From Euptelea pleiosperma (taxonomy: Eukaryota > Streptophyta > Magnoliopsida > Ranunculales > Eupteleaceae), in NCBI GenBank assembly GCA_035048495.1, contig CM068552.1, forward strand, positions 22,756,154 to 22,820,153: DNA of 64,000 bases, in the 5' to 3' direction. The number at the start of each line of letters is the position of its first letter. The stretch's first letter is position 1. The position numbers and the translations under genes were made by a program. Of this stretch, positions 1 to 10,839 are shown in pieces. The notes under the pieces were generated by a model. That model was not told where the DNA came from. It saw nothing but the letters and a program-made list of their open reading frames with translations, and did not search any database.

Positions 1-267
1 TTGAAATTTGTGCAGTTATGCCCTTTATGACTAAATACGGTTGTGTATTCTCATCTCTTACACAACCATATGGGCTCATTTCCCCAGTAAAATGTCCTCT
101 TCAAGTCCTCTGATCTGATTGGTCCACTAATACACAGTTTGACTTTGACTTTGACAGTTAGCTTTCGCGTTCCTTGGTCGTGATTTTCGTAACAATCCAC
201 ATTTCACTATCAACAACTACGCCTGCAACTCATCTCCTTCGCCTGCATGCACCACCGCGCACTCCTC
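1..267. other. Unassigned flank left of element A
   Basis: No gene, RNA or repeat is recognised here. This stretch is the genomic continuation of the sequence after 8554, because element A (268-8554) is inserted between them with a 5-bp duplication (TCCTC at 263-267 and 8555-8559). It is more GC-rich and less repetitive than the element and may be low-copy host DNA. Confidence 0.4.
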
Positions 268-1881
268 TGAAATAACCACCGGTCCGTTCTCTTTAATCCA
301 ATATACCTAGAAGGGGGGTTGATTAGGTATTTAAAATTAATTATACCTACACAATTTTACTAGTCTATGGTGGCGAAATAAAATCGCATGCCTTAGTTGT
401 TTGATAAAAGATTCTCACAACTGACTCAAATCGAATATACCTCCATGGTATATTTTCTTTTCTTCGTTTTTTCTAATCAATATAGATAGCGGAATACAAA
501 CAAACAATCAAACAAGATAAGAGATTTTTACGTGGAAACCTTAGCCAAGGAAAAACCACGGGACCACGTCCAGACGGAAAGTATCACTAACAGAAAAGTT
601 AAATAAAACAAATGTTACCTACGCAGCACCGTTGCAAATACAGCTTCCAACCTTAGCCAAGGCCTACTCCCGATGCGTCTACGTCTTCTAAACCAATGCT
701 ACGAATCCACGCGCACCCTTCCAGCCAAGAATCCTTGTCCGCTTGTTCAGTTTAGTAATCCCCAAACCTAGCGTCGATCAGCTGCTCCGATCTTAATTCT
801 CAACACTCATGTCTTTGCCGAAGGTGAAGGATTTAGTACACCCTGAACCCTAGGTTGCTCAAAGGTGTTGAGTCACACTGGTACACTTAGGCTACTAGGT
901 CGAATATATAAGTAGAAGACCTAAGCTGAGAAATGGATCAAGCACTTGGCATGATCAAGAAGAGGAACAAGTTCACAAGATGTGAATGAGAAACAAGCTT
1001 CTTGCTCTTCGAATGGACACTCTAATAAATAAACATTTTCTTCTCTCTCTTAAACTATTATGTCACTTTGTGTGTCTGTGTGTGTTTAGAGAAGGTATAG
1101 AAGGGTTGTATTTATAGAATTCGTGACCTTGAGTCGTGTAGAACGTGGGAGAGTGGAACTAAGAATTTTGGATCTGAGAAAGACTAAGATCGTGCTAAGT
1201 CCAATCGATTGTACTCTAAGCCCAATCGATTGGGCTATGTCCAATCGATTGGGTTTAGTGTCCAATCGATTGGTCTCAAATAAGTTTTATTTTGTAGGCT
1301 CCAATCGATTTTACAGAGGTCTCCAATCGATTGGACTATGATCATGTTCTGTCTCACAGACTCCAATCGATTTTACAGATGTGTCCAATCGATTGGGCTT
1401 TGATCATGTTCTGCCTTGTAGCCTCAAATCGATTGAGCATTTATCATGTTCTGCCTCATAGCTTCCAATTGATTTCACACAGTTCTCTAATCGATTGGGC
1501 TATGTTCAATTGATTGGACACGTTCCAATTGATCGGACTCTCCCATAAGTCAATATATTTGACTAAGACTCGGGTCTGTCTAATGACTAGGTTTGATCAT
1601 TATATTTTATTCATTTTAAATATATTCATATGGCCATTAAATCACTTACCTTTCTAAGCGAGCATACACGATCTTTAACCGACAAATGGGCAGTTACTCA
1701 GATGACTCCTGTCGTAAACCGTCTGATTCTTGCTGTCTCTATATTCTAGTCCTCACGTAGTTGACAAAGTATGCGTACCACGACATCTTCACACTACACT
1801 GGTGCTCGGAGGAACGGTTACAACAATGTTTTTATGTCAAACAGAATCTTCACCAAATTGAATATGAAAATATTCCTTATA
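268..1881 (-). repeat. 3' LTR of element A
   Basis: This is the direct repeat of 6937-8554. On the plus strand it begins TGAAATAACC and ends in TTATA where the other LTR has TTACA, so on the element's own strand its first bases read TA instead of TG, a point change. It holds the palindromic CCAATCGATTGG array at 1200-1541. The small open frames across it are the repeat read as protein, not genes. Confidence 0.9.
1200..1541. repeat. Palindromic CCAATCGATTGG array in LTR
   Basis: About 13 copies of the 12-bp palindrome CCAATCGATTGG or close variants (CCAATTGATTGG, one-sided CCAATCGATTTT) lie at irregular 20-45 bp spacing. Spacers repeat as well, for example phrases with GATCATGTTCTG and CAAATAAGTTT. 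The same array lies in the other LTR (about 7868-8215) and in the related LTRs near 24110-24535 and, as a TACAATCGATTGGACC variant, near 22560-22860. A role as a regulatory or protein-binding repeat is only inference. Confidence 0.85.
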
Positions 1882-1893
1882 ATCTCCCATTTT
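1882..1893 (-). other. Polypurine tract of element A
   Basis: On the minus strand this reads AAAATGGGAGAT directly before the 3' LTR, the expected site of plus-strand DNA priming. The related element at 22184-22195 has AAAGGGGGAGAT in the same place, which supports the assignment. Confidence 0.75.
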
Positions 1894-2474
1894 GGCAATT
1901 CCGTAACAAAAAAATATTTAATCATATAGAAGGTAAAAAAAAAAAAATTACAATCCCAACCTCTTACATGATTCACTCACTATCTCACACTCTCTCGGAG
2001 ATAATTGAATAGATAATGGAATAGCTTTTGATATGTTCCCTGCACATTTTACCAACACCACATACCATGTAATATCATCGGCAATCAATAAATCATTAAA
2101 ATGCAGTGAGTTAATTATGCACATCACAAGTAGAGAAATTGAAAAAATAATATCAATAATTTTTCTCCCCCTTAATTTCTCACCCCCTGTCTCATGCATC
2201 TACTCAATTTTGGTTCTATGATTTTCTCTCCCCCTTTTTGTCACAGATTGACAAAGGTACAGAAATACAAGCAGATAATAAGCATGCAATGGATATCATC
2301 ATGAAAAACAAGTGTATAAATATATATATCAAATCATAACACAAACTAGTTTATACCCTGTAACAGATAAGCAAATAAACAAGACCAGAGTATAACCATA
2401 CAACAACTGAGTTTATCTGTGTACAATAATATCTCAAAATAGAAAAAATCAGATAACTCTCAAGAAGTATCTCT

Positions 2475-3620
2475 CTAGGAAACTAGGCTGATGGGCCAGT
2501 ACCATCCTGCTGATCTGGACCATAAAATGGTGGATGCTGTCCAAAACCCATCACGGTGAACTGGTACTCCATATAACGCTGCATATCCGTAAGAGTGCCA
2601 GTCATCCGGTCGAAACCAGCATCCTGACACTCCTCTAGACGGTGAAAGCAAGGAGTCGTCCACTCCTCATGAGATGTAAGTTGTTGATCAAAACCAGTCA
2701 TCTGATGGTGGAGAGACTCTAGAGTGTATGGTGCAAGCATCTCAGGGGGCGGCACAAAAGATGGATGAGACTCCGGAGGATGCATCTTAGTATCTATCTA
2801 CTGAGTTCCCGGCTCAGAATCATCTCCCAAGTCGTCATCAAAAAGATCATCGAAATTTAGAGGAACCTTTGTCACCCTCCAAACATGAGACATGCTCTTC
2901 CTGATAGTAGAAGGTCCAATGAGCCCCATTGGAGAGCAAACATCCTCTGAAGATAAAATCGGAACATCCAAGTGTAGAAGGATAGATATCACTAGCAGAG
3001 GAAATGGAAGACACAGATGGTTAGCCAACTGGCTACCCGCTCTAATCATGGCTCTAAACATGAACCTAAGGAGATCAATAACAAACCCAGTACATAGATG
3101 ATACAGAAGCTACAGACGATCAATGTTCACCTGTGCCCCATGCCCAGGTGGATCAATGTTGTACCCACAGATGAGGTGTAACAACCGATACTCAGGTAGA
3201 AGAGATGTAAGTGGAATATAAGTACTCCAATCAAATAATTGACCAGTGAGAGTCTCAGTCAGAGTGGCTCTGTCAGTCGTCAGTACATGAGTCTGGGGAA
3301 GGTACTCATGTGGAGTAGAGGGACGAGGTATATCTAACAAGGTAAAAATCAGATCAGGGGTAATGGTTAGGTGAGCTCCAGATACATAAGTCTGAAATGA
3401 TAGCTCACTCTGGACATCACACTGAATGGAATGCATGTTGGCATAAAATAGTTTAACCAAGACAGGGTAAAATGGGATGTTCAGACGAGTAACAGGAATC
3501 CACTCACGAGATAAGAAAATAGAATACCCATAATAGTGCCAAATTCAACTACTATCTCAGTAGTGAATTTACAAACAGTGAAATGCTCAAAACGATCCCT
3601 AGCTGAATCGAAAAGAAATG
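2475..3620 (-). pseudogene. Plant-transposon-protein-like ORF of element A, broken
   Basis: Three open pieces in different frames (about 3620-3110, 3061-2798 and 2785-2483) together resemble the putative plant transposon protein domain found in many plant retroelements. Hallmarks are a segment with FYANMHSIQCDVQSELSFQT, then a stretch ending in LLPEYRLLHLICGYNIDPPG, then MFRAMIRAGSQLANHLCLPF followed by an acidic tail (FDDLFDDDLGDD). The function of this family is unknown. It lies after gag and before the 3' LTR, where env-like ORFs sit in some retroelements. Element B carries the same kind of ORF at 26247-26960. Frame changes mean it is not translatable as one protein. The family call rests on pattern recognition. 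Confidence 0.55.
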
Positions 3621-4893
3621 GCGAAATAGGAGAACTCATCGAAGGAATCTCTGCGGGTCCAATCGATTGGGGCAAAGCTGATCGATTGGGCCGTACTCTC
3701 CAATCGATTGGACTTTGGCTCAGATGAAAAAAATATTTTTTAAGTTTTAAAACCAATAGGCTCATTCTCCAAGACCCCAAATTAAATATTTTCAAATCAA
3801 ATATCATTTTTAAATGGCTAAAGAAAAGATAATAAACCAAGATAATATTCAGAAAAATGTTATAATTTAATTCATGAATCAATCTTGATAGGCACTAAAC
3901 ACTGAGTATATTTAAGAAAAAATAACTAAATACATTAGTTCAATCTTTTGCTTAATCAAGAATATCAACTCTTTTAGACATTAACGCAAGTCACAAATCA
4001 CTAGTAATCATAGATTCAAATATCAACAGTAATATCATCAAGTGTAACTGATCTGATTTTATCTGTGGCACCGAAAATATTCAGTAATAATTTCTTATAA
4101 AAATTAAAATCTGGAGGTATCATGTATCCGATCATAAAATCCTCATTAGAGTTATAGAGAGTTCTCACATACACTCTAGTATACGGGTATTTGTTAATGG
4201 ATAAGAATTTTTCTAGCAAATTGGCTGTCTTTTACACTATTTTTATTCACTTTGAATATAGGTAGCTTTCACTCTCCGTGTAGGTAGCCCTTTTCTACAG
4301 CAATAAGAATCAGATTTCACTTTCAAACAGGGCCATACAGATGGCTTTCATACTAATTTTTGGAGGTAGCTTTTTCCATAGAATAATAACTCACATTGGG
4401 AGGCCAACAGTCGACTATAGTGCAGTTTCGAAATCAACTGAAGGCAGAAACACTACTAATTTGAAGTTATAATCAGTAGAGGTTTATTCCTAATTCCAAT
4501 AATACAAGATCTCACACCTCTATCAAATCCATTCCCACAATAATAATCAGTGTGCATGTGAAAAGTATGAGATATACTATTTCAATAATCCATAATGTAC
4601 ACTAGTAAAATTTACCAATCATAATAATTAATATAATACTGAGATTAGCAAAATTTTACTAACAGTGTTAAGTTCTTGTTATTTGCATATTCTCAAAAAT
4701 TACTGCTCATCAAAATCGTATATTTAAATAATAATTTTAACATTCTTCTGAACGATTGATCTTTTGACTTTCTGAAAAATTTTCAATTTTTATTCTTCAA
4801 AACAAAGCAAAATAAAAAACAAAACAAAACAAAAAAAAAATCCCTCCACAGATAATAAGAATGGAAAACATGAAGGGATAGTGAACACATCGC
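3621..4893. other. Non-coding interior of element A
   Basis: No convincing coding sequence is seen. Near 3655-3715, just upstream of the ORF on the minus strand, three copies of the LTR palindrome occur (CCAATCGATTGG twice and a GATCGATTGG variant). The remainder is AT-rich. Element B keeps pol between gag and the 3' ORF, so this is where pol would be expected. A 67-codon frame at 4219-4016 (-) has no recognised relatives. Confidence 0.5.
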
Positions 4894-6846
4894 TCAGAGA
4901 TAGGACACTTTTGAACAGTTCTCCTTCAAAGAATCTTTTATAACCCACACAAATGTGATTTTAGTGGATAGACTAATTCCCTTAGGATCTCTCCTCTTTT
5001 GAGTTATAGAACTCTGAGGATATTTAAATTTCTCAAAAGACTCAATCTCTTTGATTAATTCTCTAGACCTTTCCAGTAGGTCTTTCATCTTCCTACATAG
5101 CACATCAAATTTATTTATCTCATTATGTGTCTTCATAGGAAATCCTTGACTCTTCACATTCTGAGTTGAGTTCACCTCTTTCTCTAGAGAATTTTGATGT
5201 CCTCTTCTCAGTTTATAACAGTCTCTAATCACATGACCCAAATTTTTGCAGTATATACAATGATGATTGCTTTTGACAACTTTGATTTGGTCACTGATCT
5301 GAGTGGGAATAGTTTGAGCCATAACAAAAGTCATCTTGAAAGAACATTTTTTTTATTTTGTTTATAACCCAAACCTTGTTTGTCTCCATAGACTTTTTTC
5401 ACACATAGAATCTCATCAAGTTTTGCAGAGCTAGATGAGAATCCTGACACATCCCTCTTAGATTTAAGAATCTCATTTTTCAGGGATTCTTTATTTGTCA
5501 TACAAGTTTGGAATTCACATTTTAGTGACTTGTTCCTTTTTAACAGAGTCTCATTCTCTTGTTCTAAACTAATAATCAACACTTTTAATTTTTCAGTGTC
5601 GATCAGTAAGGCAACATTTTCAGAGTCAAGACATTTAACTCTATAAGATAAAACTTTATTTGCCTTAATGAATTTTATCGATTCCTCGTACAGTTCTTTC
5701 ACACCAACTATCGAGTCATCCGAGTCCCATTGTAAGAGTCTTCCGAACTCTCATCATCACTTTTCTTGGATTCCCCATGAGATCCATAGGGACTATTAAA
5801 ACGTGCAACAAAAGCTATATACTTATCAGTATTTTCATTGCTATCTGAATTATCAGAATGATCCTCTAATTCTTCATTCCAAGTGGCATTGAATGCTTTT
5901 GCCTTGCCTTTATATTCTTCTTTGTTTGGGCAAACATTAGCAAAGTGACCAAAACCCTTACATTTGAAATATTGGGGTTCGCTTGAGCGGCTTTCCCTAG
6001 GGATTCTTTCACTTCTGCTACCTCTCTCATGAAGTCTGGCATGTTCCTTGGATTTATCAAATGTTTTATTATTCGTAAATCTATCAATTTTAGAACAAAA
6101 AAACTTTTTGAATTTTTTAACAAATAATACAATTTCAACTTCAGAGTCAGCATCTGACTCTGAATCCTGAGCTTCAGAAACTTTAAGGGCAATACCTTTT
6201 GATTTCTTTTGCTGTCTCAAGTTTATCTCATAAGTTTGTAGAAACCTAACCAGTTCATCAATTTTGAGAGAGTCAACATCCTTGCTCTCCTCAATAGCTG
6301 TTACCTTAGCCAGAAATCTATCAAGTAAGGATCTCAAAAAATTTTGAACAACTTTGGATTCAGGATTGATTTCACCCAAGTCGTATGCAGAGTTCACAAT
6401 ATCACTAAGTTGGGCATAGAACTCAGTAAATGTATCATTCTCCTCCATTCTCATAGATTAGAACTTAGTAGTCAGCATTTGAAGTTTAAAAATTTTAACT
6501 GCTGACGTTCTTTCATAGATGACTCTGAGAATGTCCCATGCTATTTTAGTCAAAGAACAAGTAGAGATTCTTCGCATTATTTCTTATCAACTACATTAAA
6601 AATAGCATTAAGCCCTTTATTATTAAGACAACAATAGTCTATGTCTTCTTTACTCCAATCGGCTTTAGGTTTAAGAATGGTTTTATCTCCTACTGTCATT
6701 GTGGGTGGTGACCCACCATCCACTATAGACATCCAGACTCTTTCATCAATAGACTTTAGAAAAGCCCTCATCTTTACATTCCAATAGGCATAGTCTTCTC
6801 CATCAAACAATGGAGGTCTAGATTTGTTTCCACCTTCTCTTTGCAT
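4894..6846 (-). pseudogene. copia-type gag polyprotein of element A, frameshifted
   Basis: Four minus-strand pieces make up a gag of the large-gag copia type. The first (6846-6577, 89 codons) starts MQREGGNKSRPPLFDGEDYA, the usual N-terminus with LFDG..Y..W. The second (6454-5708) holds the UBN2-like gag core and a zinc knuckle, CKGFGHFANVC, whose first cysteine is replaced by tyrosine (YFKC instead of CxxC). The third (5702-5331) is a coiled coil ending in the GDKQGLGY motif. The fourth (5334-4894) has a second, intact knuckle, CIYCKNLGHVIRDC, and ends where a protease would begin in relatives. The frame breaks at about 6576, 5705 and 5333 make it a pseudogene. Intact copies form the retroelement particle and bind its RNA. 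Confidence 0.8.
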
Positions 6847-6920
6847 TTTTACAAATTAATGAAAATGGACTGGTTTCATAGGAATCTCAATTCTGGTGAT
6901 TAAACCTTTAATAGAATAAC

Positions 6921-6935
6921 CTGCTCTGATACCAA
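6921..6935 (-). other. Primer-binding site (tRNA-iMet type) of element A
   Basis: The minus strand reads TTGGTATCAGAGCAG two bases inside the 5' LTR edge. This is the classic plant retroelement match to the 3' end of initiator methionine tRNA and fixes the element's direction as minus. Confidence 0.9.
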
Positions 6936-6936
6936 T

Positions 6937-8554
6937 TGAAATAACCATCGGTCCATTCTCTTTAATCCAATATACCTAGAAGGGGGGTTGATTAGGTATT
7001 TAAAATTAATTATACATACACAGTTTTACTGGTCTATGGTGGGGGAACAAAATTTCATGCCTTAGTTGTTTCATAAAAGATTATCACAACCGACTCAAAT
7101 CGAATATACCTTCGTGGTATATTTTCTTTTCGTCGTTTGGTCTAATCAAGATAGATAGTGGAATACAAACAAACAATCACACAAGACAAAAGATTTTTAT
7201 GTGAAAACCTTAGCAAAAAAAAAACCACGAGACCACGTCTAGACGGAAAGTATCACTAATTAAAAAGTTAAATGAAACAAAGGTTACATACGCAGCACCG
7301 TTGCAAATACAGCTTCCAACCTTAGCCAAGGCCTACTGCCGATGCGTCCACATCCTCTAAATCAACGCTATGAATTCACGCGCGCCCTTCCAGCCAAGAA
7401 ACCTTGTCCCCTTGTTAAGTTTGGTACACCCCAAACCTACCGTCGATCGGCTGCTCCGATCTTAATTCTCAACACTCTCGCATTTGCCGAAGGCAAATGA
7501 TTCAGTACACCCTGAACCCTAGGTTGCTCAAAGGTGTTGAGTCACACTGGTACACTCAGGCTACTAGGTTGAATATATAAGTGAAAGACCTAAGTTGAGA
7601 AATGGATTAAGCACTTGGCTATGATCAAGAAGAGGAACAAGTTCACAAGATGTGAATGAGAAACAAGCTTCTTGCTCTTCGAATGGACACTCTAATAAAT
7701 AAATCTTTTCTTTTCTCTCTTAAAGTATTGTGTCACGCTGTTTGTCTGTGTGTGTTTAGAGAAGGTATAGAAGGATTGTATTTATAGAATTCATGACCCT
7801 GAGTCGTGTAGAATGTGGGAGAGTGGAACCAAGAATTTTGGATCTGAGAAAGACTGAGATCGTGCTAAGTCCAATCGATTGTATCTGGGTCCAATCGATT
7901 GGGTTTAGTGTCCAATCGATTGGTCTCAAATAAGTTTCTGTTTCGTAGGCTCCAATAGATTTTACAGAGGTCTCCAATCGATTGGGCTATGATCATGTTC
8001 AATCTCACAGACTCCAATCGATTTTACAGATGTGTCCAATCGATTGGGCTTTGATCATGCTCTGCCTTGTAGGCTCTAATCAATTTTACAGAGGTCTCCA
8101 ATCGATTGGGCATTTATCATGTTCTGCCTCATAGCTTCCAATCGATTTCACACAGTCCTCCAATCGATTAGGCTATGTCCAATTGATTGGACAAGTTCCA
8201 ATCGATTGGACTCTCACATAAGTCAATATATTTGACTAAGACTAGGGTCTATCCAATAACTAGGTTTGACCATTATATTTTATTTATTTTAAACCTATTC
8301 CTATGGCCACTAAGTCACTTACCTTCCTAAGCAAGCATACACGATCTTTAACCGACAGATGGGCAGTTACTCAAATGACTCAAGTCGTCAATCGTCCGAT
8401 TCTTGCTGTCTCTGTCTTCTAGTCTTCACGTAGTCGGCGAAGTATGCGTACCACGACATCTTCACACTACATTGGTGCTCGTAAGAACGGTTACAAGAAT
8501 GTTTTTATGTCAAATAGAATCTTTGCCAAATTGAATATGAGAATATTCCTTACA
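6937..8554 (-). repeat. 5' LTR of element A
   Basis: The LTR starts TGAAATAACC and ends TTACA on the plus strand and is followed by the duplicated TCCTC. It contains the palindromic array at about 7868-8215. Comparison with 268-1881 shows scattered substitutions and small indels, so the insertion is not recent. Confidence 0.9.
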
Positions 8555-9440
8555 TCCTCCATGCACCAGCAGGTTGGACGGCCAAGAACAAATCCAAACC
8601 ACCGTCCTAACCCGTGGTGACTCAACAACTCACCAAAAGACCCTATCTTCCTTCGTCTTCTTCTCCATCTCCAAGCTGGACTGTACCCTGGGCAAGATCT
8701 CCTCCACTTTGGCTCGCCACCACCTTCACAGGTTGCCTCCCAAGCCGTGCGCCACCTACTGCCCTTCAAGTTCTGGCCGAAAGCCAGCTTGTAAGCTCCG
8801 CCATTAAAACTCTAGTAGGTCTGCAATCTCACAGCCGCTGGTCCTCTTGGGTGATGCAACCCAGCACCAATGCTCCTCACAATCTCCTCCTCCATTCCGT
8901 TGCTCCTCTAAGGATCGCTCCACCTCCTTCAACAACAGTTGCTGCACCATGCGGTAGGTTAAGGATTTAATCTCCTTCATGTTGTTGTCCCTTTCTAGGT
9001 TGATCCTTTGACCACTTTTCTCCACCTTGCACCAAGCCTCCACCTTCTCTCTTGTCGGTAAAGATCTTTTCCATATCCTTCTAGGTGCTAGTGTTGCAAC
9101 CTACAATATGAAACGATTTAGCATGTTACATTCCCTCCTTGGACTGCACCACCATATGGATTCTTCTCTATGCACTGGGCAGCAACCACCATGTCTTCCA
9201 ACGGTGAGTCTGTCTCTCTTATTTTTGCTCACTTTCTTTCTCTCTCTAAAACTCCATCCTTTTTGCTTTTCTCAATATCTCTCATTTTATCTCTATTCTC
9301 TCTAAGTTTCTTTCTCTATCTCTCTTTCTCCCTCTAGATTTCTTCTTTCTCTCTTTATATGTCCTCTATCTCTCTAGTTCTCTCTCTTCTCTCTTATTTC
9401 TCTCTCCACCTTTAAATACTTTCTAGGTTAGTTCTAGTTA
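8555..9440. other. Unassigned flank right of element A, CT-rich end
   Basis: This GC-richer host-like sequence continues from 267. Short open frames exist on both strands (8614-8970 + is the longest), but none shows a family I recognise and opposite-strand frames overlap. From 9200 to 9420 the sequence is a low-complexity TCTCTC-rich run. It may be a gene fragment or untranslated region. Confidence 0.3.
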
Positions 9441-10839
9441 ATTTTAGTGCAGATGAATTTATTTTGTAAGCATTATAATTTGATATTTTTAGTTTAATAA
9501 ATGAATTTATGTTGGCGTAGTTATTTCATGAATTTCTTGTTTATCTGTTCTTGATTTCTAGATAATTATCATCATCTTTCAATCACAGCATGGTTTAAAA
9601 TTTGAATCACCATCCTTACCTCTCCGTGCTTTTCTGAGAAAAGTCCATCATTATATGTTCTTGAATTGTGCAAACTAACCTCGAGTGCAGATGATATTCG
9701 ACACGAATCCCTATACGAATCTCTGCATTTTATAGGATAAGTGAACCGAAAAAAAGTACAAATTGTGTTGGAATTAGGGTTTCCGATCCAACGACACAAA
9801 AAAACCCTACTTTCACATATCAAATATTATTCGCACTGCATGGATGGCCGCTAATTAATGAACCCTAACTGAGCAGACCCAACTCCTCTTAAAATTGGTG
9901 GGATTTCATCACCCACCTCATCACTCCAGCTGAGTTTGATCCCCAAGATCCACTAAATTAAAAAGAATCAAGAGCTAGGGCTAAACTAGATCGGTGTTCT
10001 AGGACACCCCTCCACTTAGTCATTTTATCAATCCCAGGTCGAATAAGTCCACGAACGAGGGTCCCTGTTGTCTAACACACCCATAGGTCCCTACTACTCA
10101 AGTATACCAAGCTCGCCAGTGGCTTCTCTGGTGCTTTGTTGGTCTACTAATTGTTGGGTTAGGAACACAAACCAACCCTAGCTTATATTGTGGGAAAACT
10201 CATCTCCATTGCTTGACAAATCTGATAAGTCTAGGGTGTATTTAAGACAGCCGATGTGCCGCATGTCTGTCTAGGCTTTGGATTATCTTGCAATCAACTC
10301 GAGTTAGTACTAGAGCATTGACTTTGAAGAGTGTATCCTAGTGAGAACCCAAGAGCAATAAAGTTAGTCCAGCGGGTAACAAAGATAAACCAGTGGTCCG
10401 CCCACTGTCATAATATACCTCAGCCCACAAACTAACAAGATATTCCCTTAAAATATCCTGATTGTTTTAGAAATAGGGTTATCCTGTTTGCTCATTGTGC
10501 ATCATATAGTCTACTTCAGGTTTGTGTTCTCCTCTGGCAACTTTTTGTCGAGTTTACGCCTTGCTTTTCCAAGCATATGCTTGTCTGGACCCGATCCAAC
10601 CTTAGATTGATTCGATCTGAGAGTCAGTCTAACTTTTTAGATTCTTCATCGGTCTCTTCACCTACTCTATCTCCTACCCTCCCCTCCTCTCCTCCCCTAG
10701 AGAAACTACCTTCGTAGAACTGGCGGTTGAATGACCTCTCATTGAGAGGTATGCGCCTATCTCTACAAACCCACCTACTTGCATTGTACTTCCACCCACG
10801 ATAGCAGTTCAGTTCAAAATCCAACTGCAAATAGTACAA
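9441..10839. other. Upstream part of the Athila-like relic, no 5' LTR found
   Basis: No gene is recognised. The sequence leads into the gag at 10840 and probably includes the leader of that element, but I could not find a copy of the LTR block seen at 14745. The 83-codon minus frame at 9823-9572 is unassigned. Confidence 0.25.

Larger units (their letters stand above)
268..8554 (-). mobile_element. LTR retrotransposon A, Ty1/copia-type gag, no pol
   Basis: This is a complete non-autonomous LTR retrotransposon on the minus strand. Direct evidence: two LTRs of about 1.6 kb (268-1881 and 6937-8554), roughly 90% alike by eye; an initiator-methionine-type primer-binding site next to the 5' LTR (6921-6935); a polypurine tract next to the 3' LTR (1882-1893); and the 5-bp duplication TCCTC on both flanks. 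The interior carries a broken copia-type gag (6846-4894), about 1.3 kb without clear coding, then a plant-transposon-protein-like ORF (3620-2475). No protease, integrase, reverse transcriptase or RNase H can be found. It must have been mobilised in trans, plausibly by relatives of element B, which has the same gag type and the same 3' ORF plus pol. Confidence 0.9.

Noticed and set aside
1123..1513. Small frames with repeated SNRL/QSIG/PIDW words
   Set aside because: They are the palindromic CCAATCGATTGG array read in different frames; the same words occur in every LTR copy.
8491..9043. Overlapping frames on both strands of the flank right of element A
   Set aside because: None shows a family, and both strands are equally open because the sequence is GC-rich; kept only as unassigned flank.
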